Assembly (NCBI GenBank): GCA_035606355.1 | Contig: DATNFO010000040.1 | Span: forward strand, 75,569-139,568 | DNA length: 64,000 nucleotides | Origin: Sulfopaludibacter sp035606355 | GTDB lineage: Bacteria; Acidobacteriota; Terriglobia; Bryobacterales; Bryobacteraceae | Direction: 5' to 3' | Program-made: the position numbers and the translations under genes | Shown here: positions 1 through 8,679 of the stretch, one piece after another | How the letters are laid out: each line of letters starts with the position of its first letter | Position numbering within the stretch: position 1 is the first letter of the stretch | The notes under the pieces: generated by a model | What the model saw: the letters and a program-made list of their open reading frames with translations, nothing else | Told to the model about the DNA's origin: nothing | Databases searched by the model: none

Positions 1-1
1 G

Positions 2-457
2 TATTCGCCAATTGCGTCGATTTTGCGCGCCAGTCCGGTCGATGGGTTGGGGATACAGTGGCAGGCCGATTACGATCCGTTTTACGGCCGTCTGGTGGAT
101 ACCAGCCTGTCCGTGGATTACCACTGGAAGAAGTATTTCCTCTCGGCGGCCAACTTCGAAGCGCACTCGGACCCGATTCTGGCGCCGTATGGGAATCAGT
201 ATCACTTCCGCGGCGGCTTCGGCGATCCGCAGCACCGGGGATGGAATGCGGGAGTGGATGTGGCGTACGACTACCGGACGAAGATCGTGCAGTATACGAC
301 GTCGCAGGTGACGTACAACACCGACTGCTGCGGGTTCAGCGTGCAATATCGAAGATTCAATTTCGGCATCAGGGATGAGAGTAAGCTGTACTTTTCCTTC
401 TCGCTGGCGAACTTGGGAAGTGTGGGGACACTGCGAAAGCAGGACCGGTTGTTCTAG
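2..457 (+). CDS. lptD: LPS-assembly protein LptD, C-terminal part (5' end outside window)
   Basis: The frame is open from the window edge and ends at the TAG at 455-457, giving about 151 residues. It reads as the last strands of an outer-membrane beta-barrel with alternating aromatic residues and a terminal Phe. An adjacent Cys-Cys pair in NTDCCGF matches the C-terminal cysteine pair that LptD uses for its disulfides; the following YRRFNFGIRDESKLYFSFSL stretch is typical of the LptD C-terminus. LptD inserts lipopolysaccharide into the outer leaflet, so a diderm cell with LPS is implied. The N-terminal OstA-like domain cannot be checked here. Confidence 0.78.
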   Translation, partial: YSPIASILRASPVDGLGIQWQADYDPFYGRLVDTSLSVDYHWKKYFLSAANFEAHSDPILAPYGNQYHFRGGFGDPQHRGWNAGVDVAYDYRTKIVQYTTSQVTYNTDCCGFSVQYRRFNFGIRDESKLYFSFSLANLGSVGTLRKQDRLF

Positions 458-607
458 CCCGCACGACGTCTTCATTGTAGGGAAAATACTCAGTTCACCC
501 ATTCTCGTTGCGTTGTTTTGCGCAGCACTCTAACGAAAAAGTGTTGCAATTTACGACAATAGGGCCTGTTTAGTCCGGTAAATCCAATTGGTCCCAGGCG
601 TGCACGA

Positions 608-1099
608 GTGCCAGCCAAATTCAATTTAGTGAGGTTGGCTTTGCGCCGATTACTCCGGGACTCGGGTCATCTCATCAGGCCGGCGGCGGTTCTGCTCGCG
701 GGTTTGGTTCTGTTCCTGATTGTTCGCACCGCCCTGGTGCCGAAGGCTTTTGGACAATATGGCCACTACCGCCCGGGCGCTCTGCAACTCATCCGGCAAC
801 ATCCTGTTGCCTATGCCGGCCACGACCAGTGCGCCATGTGCCATGACGATGAAGCGAAGCTGAAAGCTACGGGCAAGCACGCGGGAGTGAACTGCGAAGC
901 TTGCCACGGTCCGCTGGCGCAGCATGCCTCGGATCCCATGGCGAACGTTCCCAAGCTGCCCGAAGTGGCGAACCTCTGCCGCCGCTGTCATGAGAAAGAC
1001 GCGGCGAAACCCAAAAGCTTTCCGCAAGTGGTGACGGCGGAGCATTCCGGCGGCATGCTCTGCACGGAATGCCACAAGCCCCACAATCCGCACCTCTAA
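608..1099 (+). CDS. Membrane-anchored tetraheme cytochrome c
   Basis: 163 residues from a GTG start. A hydrophobic anchor lies at about residues 24-42, followed by four CXXCH heme-binding motifs: CAMCH (75), CEACH (96), CRRCH (124) and CTECH (152). The heme domain should be periplasmic. The stop is 12 nt before a Tat-exported ferredoxin gene, which is followed by an NrfD-like gene, an order like nrfB-nrfC-nrfD. Its likely job is to pass electrons between the iron-sulfur subunit and a terminal enzyme that is not encoded in this window. The start is uncertain because no strong ribosome-binding site precedes the GTG. Confidence 0.85.
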   Translation: MPAKFNLVRLALRRLLRDSGHLIRPAAVLLAGLVLFLIVRTALVPKAFGQYGHYRPGALQLIRQHPVAYAGHDQCAMCHDDEAKLKATGKHAGVNCEACHGPLAQHASDPMANVPKLPEVANLCRRCHEKDAAKPKSFPQVVTAEHSGGMLCTECHKPHNPHL

Positions 1100-1111
1100 A
1101 GGAGAACCGAC

Positions 1112-1855
1112 ATGGACCTTAGCCGGCGTGACTTATTCAAGATTGGCGGCAAGCTGCTTGTGCTGGCGTCCGCGGGCGCCACGCTCGAACAGATTGTGGG
1201 CGCCGAACCTGCTCCCGATGCCTACAAGATGGCGGACCACTGGTGGGGCATGATCATCGACATCGAGGAGTGCATCGGATGCGGCAACTGCGTGCGCGCG
1301 TGCTCGAAAGAGAACCAGGTGGCGGACGGCTACTTCCGGACCTGGGTCGAGCGCTACGTAATCGAAGAAGAGGGCAAGCAGCCGCAGGTGGAATCGCCCA
1401 AGGGCGCCATAGAAGGCTTTCCGCCGCTGCTGCGCGAAGACGTGAAGAGCTTCTTCGTGCCCAAGCTGTGCAACCACTGCGCCGATTCGCCATGCGTGCA
1501 GGTGTGCCCGGTGGGCGCGACGTTCCGCAGTCCCGATGGCGTAGTGCTGGTGGACAAGACCTATTGCCTGGGCTGCCGGTATTGCGTGCAGGCTTGCCCC
1601 TACGGGTGCCGCTTTCTGGATCCGCGCACGGACACGGTGGATAAGTGCACGCTGTGTTATCACCGCATCACGCAGGGGCTGACAACGGCGTGCTGCGAGA
1701 ACTGCCCGACGGGCGCGCGGCAGCTTGTGGACTTCAAGAATCCCAAAGACCCGGTCCACGAATTCCTGCGCAAGAACAAAGTGCAGGTATTGAAGCCATA
1801 CATGGCTACCGAGGCGAAGGTCTTCTACAAAAATCTCGACGGCGCGGTGCGATAA
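1112..1855 (+). CDS. Tat-exported four-cluster ferredoxin subunit (NrfC/PsrB/HybA type)
   Basis: 247 residues behind a good AAGGAG site. The N-terminus holds a twin-arginine signal (SRRDLFK, residues 4-10) and a hydrophobic stretch to about residue 30. Sixteen ligand cysteines form four [4Fe-4S] sites: C54/57/60/64, C120/123/128/132, C152/155/158/162 and C179/182 with the CCENCP group near 194-198. This is the DmsB/NrfC arrangement, in which an electron wire links a membrane quinone subunit to a catalytic or cytochrome partner. Co-transcribed with the tetraheme cytochrome and the NrfD-like gene. The exact partner enzyme cannot be assigned. Confidence 0.88.
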   Translation: MDLSRRDLFKIGGKLLVLASAGATLEQIVGAEPAPDAYKMADHWWGMIIDIEECIGCGNCVRACSKENQVADGYFRTWVERYVIEEEGKQPQVESPKGAIEGFPPLLREDVKSFFVPKLCNHCADSPCVQVCPVGATFRSPDGVVLVDKTYCLGCRYCVQACPYGCRFLDPRTDTVDKCTLCYHRITQGLTTACCENCPTGARQLVDFKNPKDPVHEFLRKNKVQVLKPYMATEAKVFYKNLDGAVR

Positions 1856-1867
1856 AGGAGCGATGAG

Positions 1868-3031
1868 ATGATCCCCGGCGTAGACGGTTTCATGTACCCG
1901 AACGAAACGGAGCTGCAATGGAGCCTACTCATTGTGCTCTACCCGTACATCACTGGGCTGGTGGCGGGCGCGTTTATTCTCGCGTCGCTGGAACGCGTTT
2001 TCAAGGTGGAGGCCGTGCGGCCCACGTACCGGCTGGCGCTATTGACGGCGCTGGCGTTTCTTCTGGTGGCGCCGCTGCCGCTGCAATTGCATCTGGGGCA
2101 TCCCGAGCGGAGTTTCGAGATGTATCTCACGCCGCACGCATCGAGCGCCATGGCGATGTTCGGATTTGTATATCTGTGGTATCTCACGGTGGTGCTGCTG
2201 CTGGAGGTGTGGCTGGAGTTTCGCGCCGATATTGTTTACATGGCGCAGACGACCACGGGCTTCACGCGGCTGATTTACCGGGCGCTGACTTTAGGCTCGC
2301 AAAACGTCAGCCCGGAAGCGCGCCGCATCGACGAGAAGGTGGGGTATGTCATCACGGTGATCGGAATCCCTTCGGCGTTTCTGCTGCATGGTTACGTGGG
2401 CTTCATTTTCGGATCGATTAAAGCGAATCCGTGGTGGAGCACTCCGCTGATGCCGATTGTGTTCCTGTTTTCCGCGATGGTTTCGGGGATCGCGGCGGTG
2501 CTGCTGCTGTATGTCGGATCGATGAAAGCGAAGAAGCTGCGCATCGACATGCGGTGCCTGGACACCATCGCGAAGTACCTGTTCTACGTCTTCCTGGTGG
2601 ATTTCTCGCTCGAGATGCTGGACCTCATCCACCGCACGTACGAAGCCGACGAGAGCTTCCGCAGTCTGGACTTCATGGTGCACACGCGGTTGTGGGGCTC
2701 GCACGTGCTGTTGCAGATCTGCGCGGGCACGCTGGGTCCGCTGGCGATTCTGGCGTCGACGCAGCTTTGGAAATTCTCCGAAGCGCGGCGGCGCGTGCTG
2801 TATGTAACGGCCTGCTGCCTGACGGAAGTGGGCATTTTCGCCATGCGCTGGAACGTGGTGATCGGCGGCCAGCTCTTCTCGAAAAGCTTCCTGGGCTACA
2901 CCACTTACAAGGTGGCCTTTGCGGCGCGCGAGGGGCTTCTTCCCGCGATCGGGCTGATGATTCTCCCGTTCGTGATTTTCGTTGTGCTGATCAAACTGCT
3001 GCCGCCGTGGACTGCGCACGAATCGGCATAA
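1868..3031 (+). CDS. NrfD/PsrC-like quinone-interacting membrane subunit
   Basis: 387 residues, starting 12 nt after the ferredoxin gene behind AAAGGAG. Multiple hydrophobic segments are spread along the protein (first near residues 18-40, last near 355-380), and it opens with an acidic MYPNETELQWSLLIVLYPY segment typical of NrfD/HybB-like proteins. The family exchanges electrons between the quinone pool and the ferredoxin subunit at the outer membrane face. With the cytochrome and ferredoxin it forms a complete quinone-to-heme relay; no molybdopterin, hydrogenase or NrfA-type catalytic gene is seen on either side. An ATG 5 nt upstream (1863) is out of frame. Confidence 0.87.
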   Translation: MIPGVDGFMYPNETELQWSLLIVLYPYITGLVAGAFILASLERVFKVEAVRPTYRLALLTALAFLLVAPLPLQLHLGHPERSFEMYLTPHASSAMAMFGFVYLWYLTVVLLLEVWLEFRADIVYMAQTTTGFTRLIYRALTLGSQNVSPEARRIDEKVGYVITVIGIPSAFLLHGYVGFIFGSIKANPWWSTPLMPIVFLFSAMVSGIAAVLLLYVGSMKAKKLRIDMRCLDTIAKYLFYVFLVDFSLEMLDLIHRTYEADESFRSLDFMVHTRLWGSHVLLQICAGTLGPLAILASTQLWKFSEARRRVLYVTACCLTEVGIFAMRWNVVIGGQLFSKSFLGYTTYKVAFAAREGLLPAIGLMILPFVIFVVLIKLLPPWTAHESA

Positions 3032-3046
3032 CCAGCGGAGGTTGCC

Positions 3047-4711
3047 ATGCCGCAACCGGATTTCGACGCACTGCAACAGGAGTTGAAAGAGCTCGCGCTC
3101 CGGGTCGATGCGATTGAACAGCGCGTCGGGATCGCTCCGCGAGTTGCCGCGGCGCCGCCAGGCGAAATTGCCGGCGCGCCGCAAACGGACGCGCTGGCTG
3201 CCACGGCCGGCGCATTCCCGCTCTTCGGCCGCGCGCTGCTGGGGATCGCCGGCGCGTACCTTCTGCGCGCGCTGACGGAATCGGGGAGTGTGCCGGCGAG
3301 TTTGGGTGCGGGGCTTGGCACACTGTATGCACTCGCCTGGTTAGCGTGGGCCGCACGCACTCCGGCGGAGCACAAGCTGGAGACCACGCTGCACAGTCTC
3401 ACGTCGGCGCTGGTGCTCGCGCCGCTGGTTTGGGAAGCCACGGTGCGTATGGGCGCATTGACTCCGTGGGCAGCGGCGCTGGTGCTGCTGATATTCATCG
3501 CGAGCGGGCTGAAACTCTCCTGGCGCAAGGCCCTGCTGATTCCCGCGACAATCACCACGGTAACGGGCTGCGGCACGGCCGCGGCGTTGATGGTTGCGAC
3601 CGAGAATGTGGTTCCATTTGCGGCGGTGCTGATCGGGGCGGCTGCGCTCGTGGAGGCGGCGGCGTGTTTCGAGCACTGGCTGGGCGAGCGCTGGCTCACG
3701 GCATCGCTGGCGGACGGCTCGGTGTTATTGGCGACGTGGCTGGTGACGAATCCGCGCGGGCTGCCGGAGGGGTACGCCCCAATTCCGGCGGGAGCGCTGC
3801 TGGCTCTGGTAGGGGCGCTTGTGGCTGTGTACCTCACAAGCACGATTGTGCGGACGCTGTTGCGCGGATTCCGGTTCACCGGTTTCGAAACGGCGCAATG
3901 CGGCGCGGCGCTGCTGATCGCGGTGAATGCGGCGCTCAGAATGTCGGAGGCGGTGCCGGCGCTGGCTCCGGGAATCGGAGTATTTGCGCTGGCGTGTGCG
4001 GCAGCTTGCTACGCGGTGTCGTTTCTCTTGCTGGAACGGCGGGAAAGCGGCCGCAACTTTTATACGTACTCGACGTTCGGGCTGTTGCTGGCCATTGCCG
4101 CGACGTGGGTGCTGCTGCCCGCGGATGCACTGCCGGCGGCTTGGAGCTTGCTCGCGGCCGCGTGCGTATGGGCGGGCCGGAAGCGGAATCGCGCGACACT
4201 GCAATGGCACGGCATTATCTATCTGGCTCCGGCGCTGGTGTTTTCGACGGCGTGGACGGGGCCGCTCAGCGAATCGGCGCGGATCGGAGTGCAAGGATTC
4301 GGTGCGGCGGCTGCGTTGTGCGCGTACGTGCTCGCGGGCCGGGCCGAGGGACGCAACTTCGACGCAGTGCGGACGGCCCTGGGCGGTGCGGCGGTGTGGG
4401 AATGCGCGGGGTTGGTGGCTGCTGTGCTCTCGTCGGCATATCACGGTTCGTTGGGCGCGGATGCTCCGCACGCGTATTGCGCGGTGATCCGGACGGGAAC
4501 AATCGCGGCCGGCGCGCTGGCGCTCGCGGCGGGGGCGAGCCGGTGGGCGCGCTGGGAGTGGTCCCGGCTGGTGATTCCCCTGATGCTGGCGGGAGGATAC
4601 CGGCTGCTGATGCCGGATGCGCATCAGGGAAGCCGGACTGCGTTTGCAATTTCGATGGTGCTGTACGGCGGGACGCTGATGATGTTGCCGTCTTTGTTGA
4701 AGAGGGTCTAA
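3047..4711 (+). CDS. Polytopic membrane protein, DUF2339-like
   Basis: 554 residues with a short N-terminal coiled coil (about residues 5-30, Leu/Glu/Ala rich), an Ala/Pro linker and then more than ten hydrophobic Ala/Leu/Val segments to the C-terminus. This coil-plus-many-helices layout resembles DUF2339 proteins, which have no settled function. It follows the NrfD-like gene by 15 nt with a GGAGG site, so it is probably the last gene of the same operon. I see no catalytic motif. A role in assembling or anchoring the electron-transfer complex would be guesswork. Confidence 0.6.
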   Translation: MPQPDFDALQQELKELALRVDAIEQRVGIAPRVAAAPPGEIAGAPQTDALAATAGAFPLFGRALLGIAGAYLLRALTESGSVPASLGAGLGTLYALAWLAWAARTPAEHKLETTLHSLTSALVLAPLVWEATVRMGALTPWAAALVLLIFIASGLKLSWRKALLIPATITTVTGCGTAAALMVATENVVPFAAVLIGAAALVEAAACFEHWLGERWLTASLADGSVLLATWLVTNPRGLPEGYAPIPAGALLALVGALVAVYLTSTIVRTLLRGFRFTGFETAQCGAALLIAVNAALRMSEAVPALAPGIGVFALACAAACYAVSFLLLERRESGRNFYTYSTFGLLLAIAATWVLLPADALPAAWSLLAAACVWAGRKRNRATLQWHGIIYLAPALVFSTAWTGPLSESARIGVQGFGAAAALCAYVLAGRAEGRNFDAVRTALGGAAVWECAGLVAAVLSSAYHGSLGADAPHAYCAVIRTGTIAAGALALAAGASRWARWEWSRLVIPLMLAGGYRLLMPDAHQGSRTAFAISMVLYGGTLMMLPSLLKRV

Positions 4712-4719
4712 CTCGCGCA

Positions 4720-5040
4720 CGTCGCGCTCCATTCGCCTTTCGATGCACCTTTTACCGCTTCCTAACGGTCGCGGCTCCGTTAGCAGAATCAACTACATAC
4801 GGAGCCGTGACCGTGAGGGAGCGGCAAACGGTGCCGGGTATCGGAGTGCGTTTGAGTGCGGCAATAAGCAATTCGATATTTTTCACAATCCCTGACGGAG
4901 CTGTGACCGTGACGGAGCGGTAAACGGTGCCGGGAATGCGAGTGCGTTTAGTTTTTAAGATTCAACCACATACGGAGCCGTGACCGTCAGGGAGCGGTAA
5001 AAGGTGCCGGGGATTCGAGTGCGTTTAGTTTTTCGCAAGC
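4720..5040. repeat. Composite long-palindrome repeat (family A), one full copy plus two half copies
   Basis: The full palindrome has 36-nt arms at 4745-4780 and 4799-4834 with an 18-nt spacer. Right-arm half copies follow at 4895-4930 and 4972-5007, each trailed by a similar GTGCCGGG...GAGTGCGTTT block. The outer segment 4720-4744 matches the outer arms of copies at 22726-22751 and 59342-59370. This fills the first half of the 611-nt gap between the DUF2339 gene and the PEP-CTERM gene. There is no credible gene in it. Confidence 0.9.
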
Positions 5041-5051
5041 CCAAAAGGTAA

Positions 5052-5116
5052 AGGCCCCGAGCTGGGTATCTCGGGGCCTGCACTCAGAGAGTGGCGGTGG
5101 GAGGGGACTCACCGCC
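5052..5116. other. Two consecutive GC-rich hairpins
   Basis: First stem AGGCCCCGAG (5052-5061) pairs perfectly with 5070-5079 across an 8-nt loop; the second, GGCGGTG (5093-5099), pairs with 5110-5116. The first hairpin has T-rich sequence only on its minus-strand exit side, so it is not a clear terminator for the upstream plus-strand operon. It may be part of a small structured RNA. Confidence 0.5.
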
Positions 5117-5185
5117 AGGGATGCTGTCTGTATTAATTTGATATTAGCAGTTTAAGAGCTTGTTGTCTACTATTGAGTAAAATAT

Positions 5186-5213
5186 TTTTGTATGTGGACT
5201 AAAACATACAAAA
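5186..5213. promoter_or_regulatory. Perfect 10-bp inverted repeat in an AT-rich upstream region
   Basis: TTTTGTATGT (5186-5195) is the exact reverse complement of 5204-5213, with an 8-nt spacer. It lies in an unusually AT-rich patch (about 5125-5215), 110 nt before the GTG of the PEP-CTERM gene. It could be a dimeric operator or a leader hairpin; no convincing sigma-70 boxes were found around it. Confidence 0.45.
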
Positions 5214-5322
5214 CCTTGAACGTACGTCCCGACACGAAATTTCGGGTACCAGCGTCCGTTTAGTACCAGAAACTCTTCCCGAAGCGTGCGCTATTTGCCA
5301 TACTCTGTCGAGAGGAAATCCC

Positions 5323-5955
5323 GTGCGCTTCAATTTCGGCACCATTGTGATGATTGCGGGCTGCTTGGCGGGTACCGCTAACGCCAACACCATCGCATAC
5401 AACAACGACGTTACGAACCTGTCTCTGCAGAACTGGGGCCGCTCTTTGGGGATGGACTTCCAGGTCAATACCCCGATCACGATCACTGCTCTCGGTGCGT
5501 TCGATAACGGCGTGCTCACGAACCTGAACGGCTCCGATGGCACCTCCGGCGTGACGGTGCTGATTTACGATCTCTCCAACCAGCAGCAGGTGGGTTCGAG
5601 TGTTACCTTCTCCGCGGCGAATTCGGGCACCCAGATCGGCGGAGACGCGTTTTTGCCGGTAAACTTCGTGCTGGCTCCGGGCTCCTATTCGGTGGTGGCG
5701 TGGAACGACATCAATTACAATTCGTTCGGCACCCCGAATACGACCAGTCACCTGAATATGGGCGGCGGTGACATCACATTCATTGGCGATTCGCGCTACG
5801 ATTTCTCGGCCGGCATTTTTCCCCAACAGCTCGATGGTGGTCCGGTGAATCGTTACGATGCGGGCACGTTTGAGTTCTCTCCGGAACCGGCTACCTTCTG
5901 CATGCTTGGCGGCGCGTTCCTGGGCTTCGGTCTGCTTCGGCGCCGCCGCGGCTAA
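5323..5955 (+). CDS. PEP-CTERM secreted protein
   Basis: 210 residues from GTG, with GAGAGGA upstream. A signal peptide covers about residues 1-21 (cleavage near ANA-NT). The body is a beta-rich extracellular domain of the kind often seen in choice-of-anchor proteins. The C-terminus has the full sorting signal: Pro-Glu-Pro near residue 187, a Gly/Leu/Phe-rich membrane segment and an RRRR tail. PEP-CTERM proteins are processed by an exosortase, which is not encoded in this window. The GTG start is preferred because the signal peptide begins directly at it. Confidence 0.85.
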   Translation: MRFNFGTIVMIAGCLAGTANANTIAYNNDVTNLSLQNWGRSLGMDFQVNTPITITALGAFDNGVLTNLNGSDGTSGVTVLIYDLSNQQQVGSSVTFSAANSGTQIGGDAFLPVNFVLAPGSYSVVAWNDINYNSFGTPNTTSHLNMGGGDITFIGDSRYDFSAGIFPQQLDGGPVNRYDAGTFEFSPEPATFCMLGGAFLGFGLLRRRRG

Positions 5956-5970
5956 ACTCCTTTAGATTCG

Positions 5971-5996
5971 CGAGCGGTCTGGAGACCGATCGCGAC
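5971..5996. repeat. GGA-loop palindrome (CGGTC stem)
   Basis: Stem CGGTC (5975-5979), loop TGGA, complement 5984-5988, with a partly matching outer GCGA flank. It lies 15 nt after the PEP-CTERM stop and 20 nt before the next gene. It belongs to the ACCGGTC family that recurs at 16175, 25290, 31501, 46026 and 62214. Confidence 0.75.
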
Positions 5997-6015
5997 TGAG
6001 TGATATGGTGGTCGG

Positions 6016-8679
6016 ATGCTTCGCGTGTCTGTTTGTGTTGCATTCCTTCCTCTCCTTCTGACCGCTCAGTCCTTCGAACCATCCACATACTCCGGTTTGC
6101 AATGGCGGATGATCGGGCCGTTCCGCGGGGGCCGCACGGTCGGCGCCGCGGGTATTGCATCGCAGCCGAACGTCTTTTACATCGGCGTCAACAATGGCGG
6201 CGTCTGGAAGACGGACGACGCGGGGCGCACGTGGAATCCTCTCTTCGATGCGCAGGATACGGGCTCGGTGGGCGCCATTGCGGTCGCGCCATCGGACCCG
6301 AAAATTCTCTACGTGGGCAGCGGCGAAGGGTTGCAGCGGCCGGACCTTTCGGTCGGCAACGGGATATACAAATCCACGGACGCGGGCGCCACCTGGACGC
6401 ACCTCGGTTTGCGCGACGGGCAGCAGATTTCCGCAATCGCCGTAGACCCGCGCAATGCCAATCGATTGTTTGTGGCGGTGCTCGGGCATCCGTATGGACC
6501 GAACGCGGAGCGCGGGGTGTATCGCTCGACCGATGGCGGTCAGCATTTAGAGCGGGTCTTATATAAGAACGAATACACGGGAGCGGTGGATCTCGCGTTC
6601 GATCCGGCGAATGCGCAGACCGTTTACGCGGTGCTGTGGCAGGCGCAGCAGGGTCCGTGGGAGAACGGCGTGTTTTCCGGGCCGGCGAGCGGGATCTTCA
6701 AATCAACGGATGGCGGCGCGAATTGGGCGCAGCTCACCGGCGGGCTGCCCACGTTCGCGCAGGGCCTGGGGCGGATCGGCATAGGGATCGCGCCGAGCGA
6801 CGGCAGGCGCATGTACGCGCTGGTCGAAGCGGGCCGGGATGCCGGCGGCCTTTACCGCTCCGACGATGCGGGCGGAACGTGGCGGCGCGTCAACAATGAG
6901 ATGCGCATTTACGGGCGCGGCAGCGATTTCGCCTGTGTGCGCGTAGACCCGCGCAACCCCGACACGATCTACGTCGCTAATACATCGACGTACCGGTCCA
7001 CGGATGGCGGCGCGACGTTCACGGCGATCAAGGGCGCGCCGGGCGGCGACGACTACCACACCGTCTGGATTAATCCCGCGAATCCGGACATTATTCTGCT
7101 CGCCAGCGATCAGGGCGCAACCATCTCCGTGAATCACGGGCGCACGTGGAGTTCCTGGTACAACCAGCCGACGGCGCAGTTTTACCACGTGATCACGGAC
7201 AATCAGTTTCCGTATTGGGTGTATGGCGGACAGCAGGAAAGCGGGTCGGCGGGCGTCGCGAGCCGCGGGAACGATGGCGCGATCACGTTCCGGGACTGGC
7301 ATCCGGTGGGCGCGGAAGAGTACGCGTACCTCGCGCCCGATCCGCTGAATCCGGACATCATTTACGGCGGCCGCACCACACGGTACAACCGCAGGACGGG
7401 CACGGTGGAAGATGTCGCGCCGAAGGGGAGTTATCGGTTTCTTCGCACGGCGCCGCTGATGTTCTCGCCGGTGAATCCGCATGTGCTGTACCTCGGCGCG
7501 CAGATGGTGCTGAAGACAACGAACGGCGGCCAGACGTGGCAGCCCATCAGCGGAGATCTTTCACGCGCGACCTACGCTCTGCCGCCGAGTGTCGCGGGAT
7601 ATCCGGAAGCGGCGCAGAAACAGGCCACACGGCGCGGTGTGGTGTATTCGCTGGGGCCTTCCTATCTCGATGAGAACGTACTCTGGGCGGGCACCGACGA
7701 TGGGCTCATCCACGTGACGCGTGATGGCGGCAAGGCGTGGAAAGACGTAACTCCGCCGGGACTCGCGCCGTGGAGCAAGGTGGCGCAACTGGATGCCGGA
7801 CATTTCGACACGGCAACCGCGTACGCCGCGATCAACCGTTTACGGGTCGACGATCTGAAGCCGCACATATACCGCACGCACGATTACGGCGCCACCTGGC
7901 AGGAGATCACGCGCGGGATTCCGGATTCGCCGGTGAATACGGTGCGCGAGGACCCGGTGCGCAAGGGACTGCTGTACGCCGGCACGGAGGCCGCGGTGTA
8001 CGTATCCTTCAACGACGGCGACGACTGGCGTCCGCTGCGGCTGAATATGCCTGCCACTTCGATCCGAGACCTGGTGGTACATGACGACGACCTGGTGGTG
8101 GGCACGCACGGCCGCGGGTTTTGGATTCTGGACGATATCTCTCCGTTGCGACAGCTTACCCCGGAAGTAACCGCGGCGGGGGCGCACTTATTCGCTCCGC
8201 GAGTGACTTACCGGGTGGCGAGAGACACGAATACCGATACGCCTCTGCCGCCGGAAGAGCCCGCGGGCAAGAATCCTCCCGACGGCGCGGTTCTGTATTA
8301 CTGGTTGAAACAGCCGGGGGCGGTGGCGATCGAGATTGCCGATGGCGACGGGAAGGTGGTGCGGCGGTATTCGAGCGAGGACCGGCCGGAGCCGGTCGAC
8401 CGGTCGGTGAATGTGCCGCTGTACTGGATCAGGCCGTTTCAGCCGCTGCCTGCGACGGCGGGAATGCATCGCTTCGTGTGGGACCTGCACGCCGCCGCAA
8501 CGGGCGAGGCTGGACGCCGCGAATTCGAGTATCCCATCTCTGCGATTTACGGAGATACACCCGGTCGGCAGGGTGAATGGATGCCGCCCGGCACTTATAC
8601 GGTGCGGCTCACGGCAGGCGGACGCACTTACACACAACAGTTACTGGTTAAGCCCGACCCCCGGGAGGCGGTGCAGTGA
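6016..8679 (+). CDS. Secreted Asp-box / VPS10-sortilin-like beta-propeller protein
   Basis: 887 residues with a short signal peptide (about 1-17). At least nine Asp-box motifs of the type S/T-x-D-x-G-x-T-W are visible (KTDDAGRTW, KSTDAGATW, KSTDGGANW, RSDDAGGTW, KTTNGGQTW, RTHDYGATW and others), so it should fold as one or two multi-bladed propellers. The last 150 residues form a separate Pro-rich beta domain. Such proteins are often annotated as glycosyl hydrolases by BNR homology, but no sialidase catalytic set is apparent. It overlaps the following hydrolase gene by 4 nt, which suggests translational coupling and joint function outside the cytoplasm. Confidence 0.82.
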   Translation: MLRVSVCVAFLPLLLTAQSFEPSTYSGLQWRMIGPFRGGRTVGAAGIASQPNVFYIGVNNGGVWKTDDAGRTWNPLFDAQDTGSVGAIAVAPSDPKILYVGSGEGLQRPDLSVGNGIYKSTDAGATWTHLGLRDGQQISAIAVDPRNANRLFVAVLGHPYGPNAERGVYRSTDGGQHLERVLYKNEYTGAVDLAFDPANAQTVYAVLWQAQQGPWENGVFSGPASGIFKSTDGGANWAQLTGGLPTFAQGLGRIGIGIAPSDGRRMYALVEAGRDAGGLYRSDDAGGTWRRVNNEMRIYGRGSDFACVRVDPRNPDTIYVANTSTYRSTDGGATFTAIKGAPGGDDYHTVWINPANPDIILLASDQGATISVNHGRTWSSWYNQPTAQFYHVITDNQFPYWVYGGQQESGSAGVASRGNDGAITFRDWHPVGAEEYAYLAPDPLNPDIIYGGRTTRYNRRTGTVEDVAPKGSYRFLRTAPLMFSPVNPHVLYLGAQMVLKTTNGGQTWQPISGDLSRATYALPPSVAGYPEAAQKQATRRGVVYSLGPSYLDENVLWAGTDDGLIHVTRDGGKAWKDVTPPGLAPWSKVAQLDAGHFDTATAYAAINRLRVDDLKPHIYRTHDYGATWQEITRGIPDSPVNTVREDPVRKGLLYAGTEAAVYVSFNDGDDWRPLRLNMPATSIRDLVVHDDDLVVGTHGRGFWILDDISPLRQLTPEVTAAGAHLFAPRVTYRVARDTNTDTPLPPEEPAGKNPPDGAVLYYWLKQPGAVAIEIADGDGKVVRRYSSEDRPEPVDRSVNVPLYWIRPFQPLPATAGMHRFVWDLHAAATGEAGRREFEYPISAIYGDTPGRQGEWMPPGTYTVRLTAGGRTYTQQLLVKPDPREAVQ

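Noticed and set aside
5052..5079. Terminator for the electron-transfer operon
   Set aside because: The hairpin is strong but is more than 340 nt downstream and lacks a T-run on the plus strand, so it was listed only as a hairpin.
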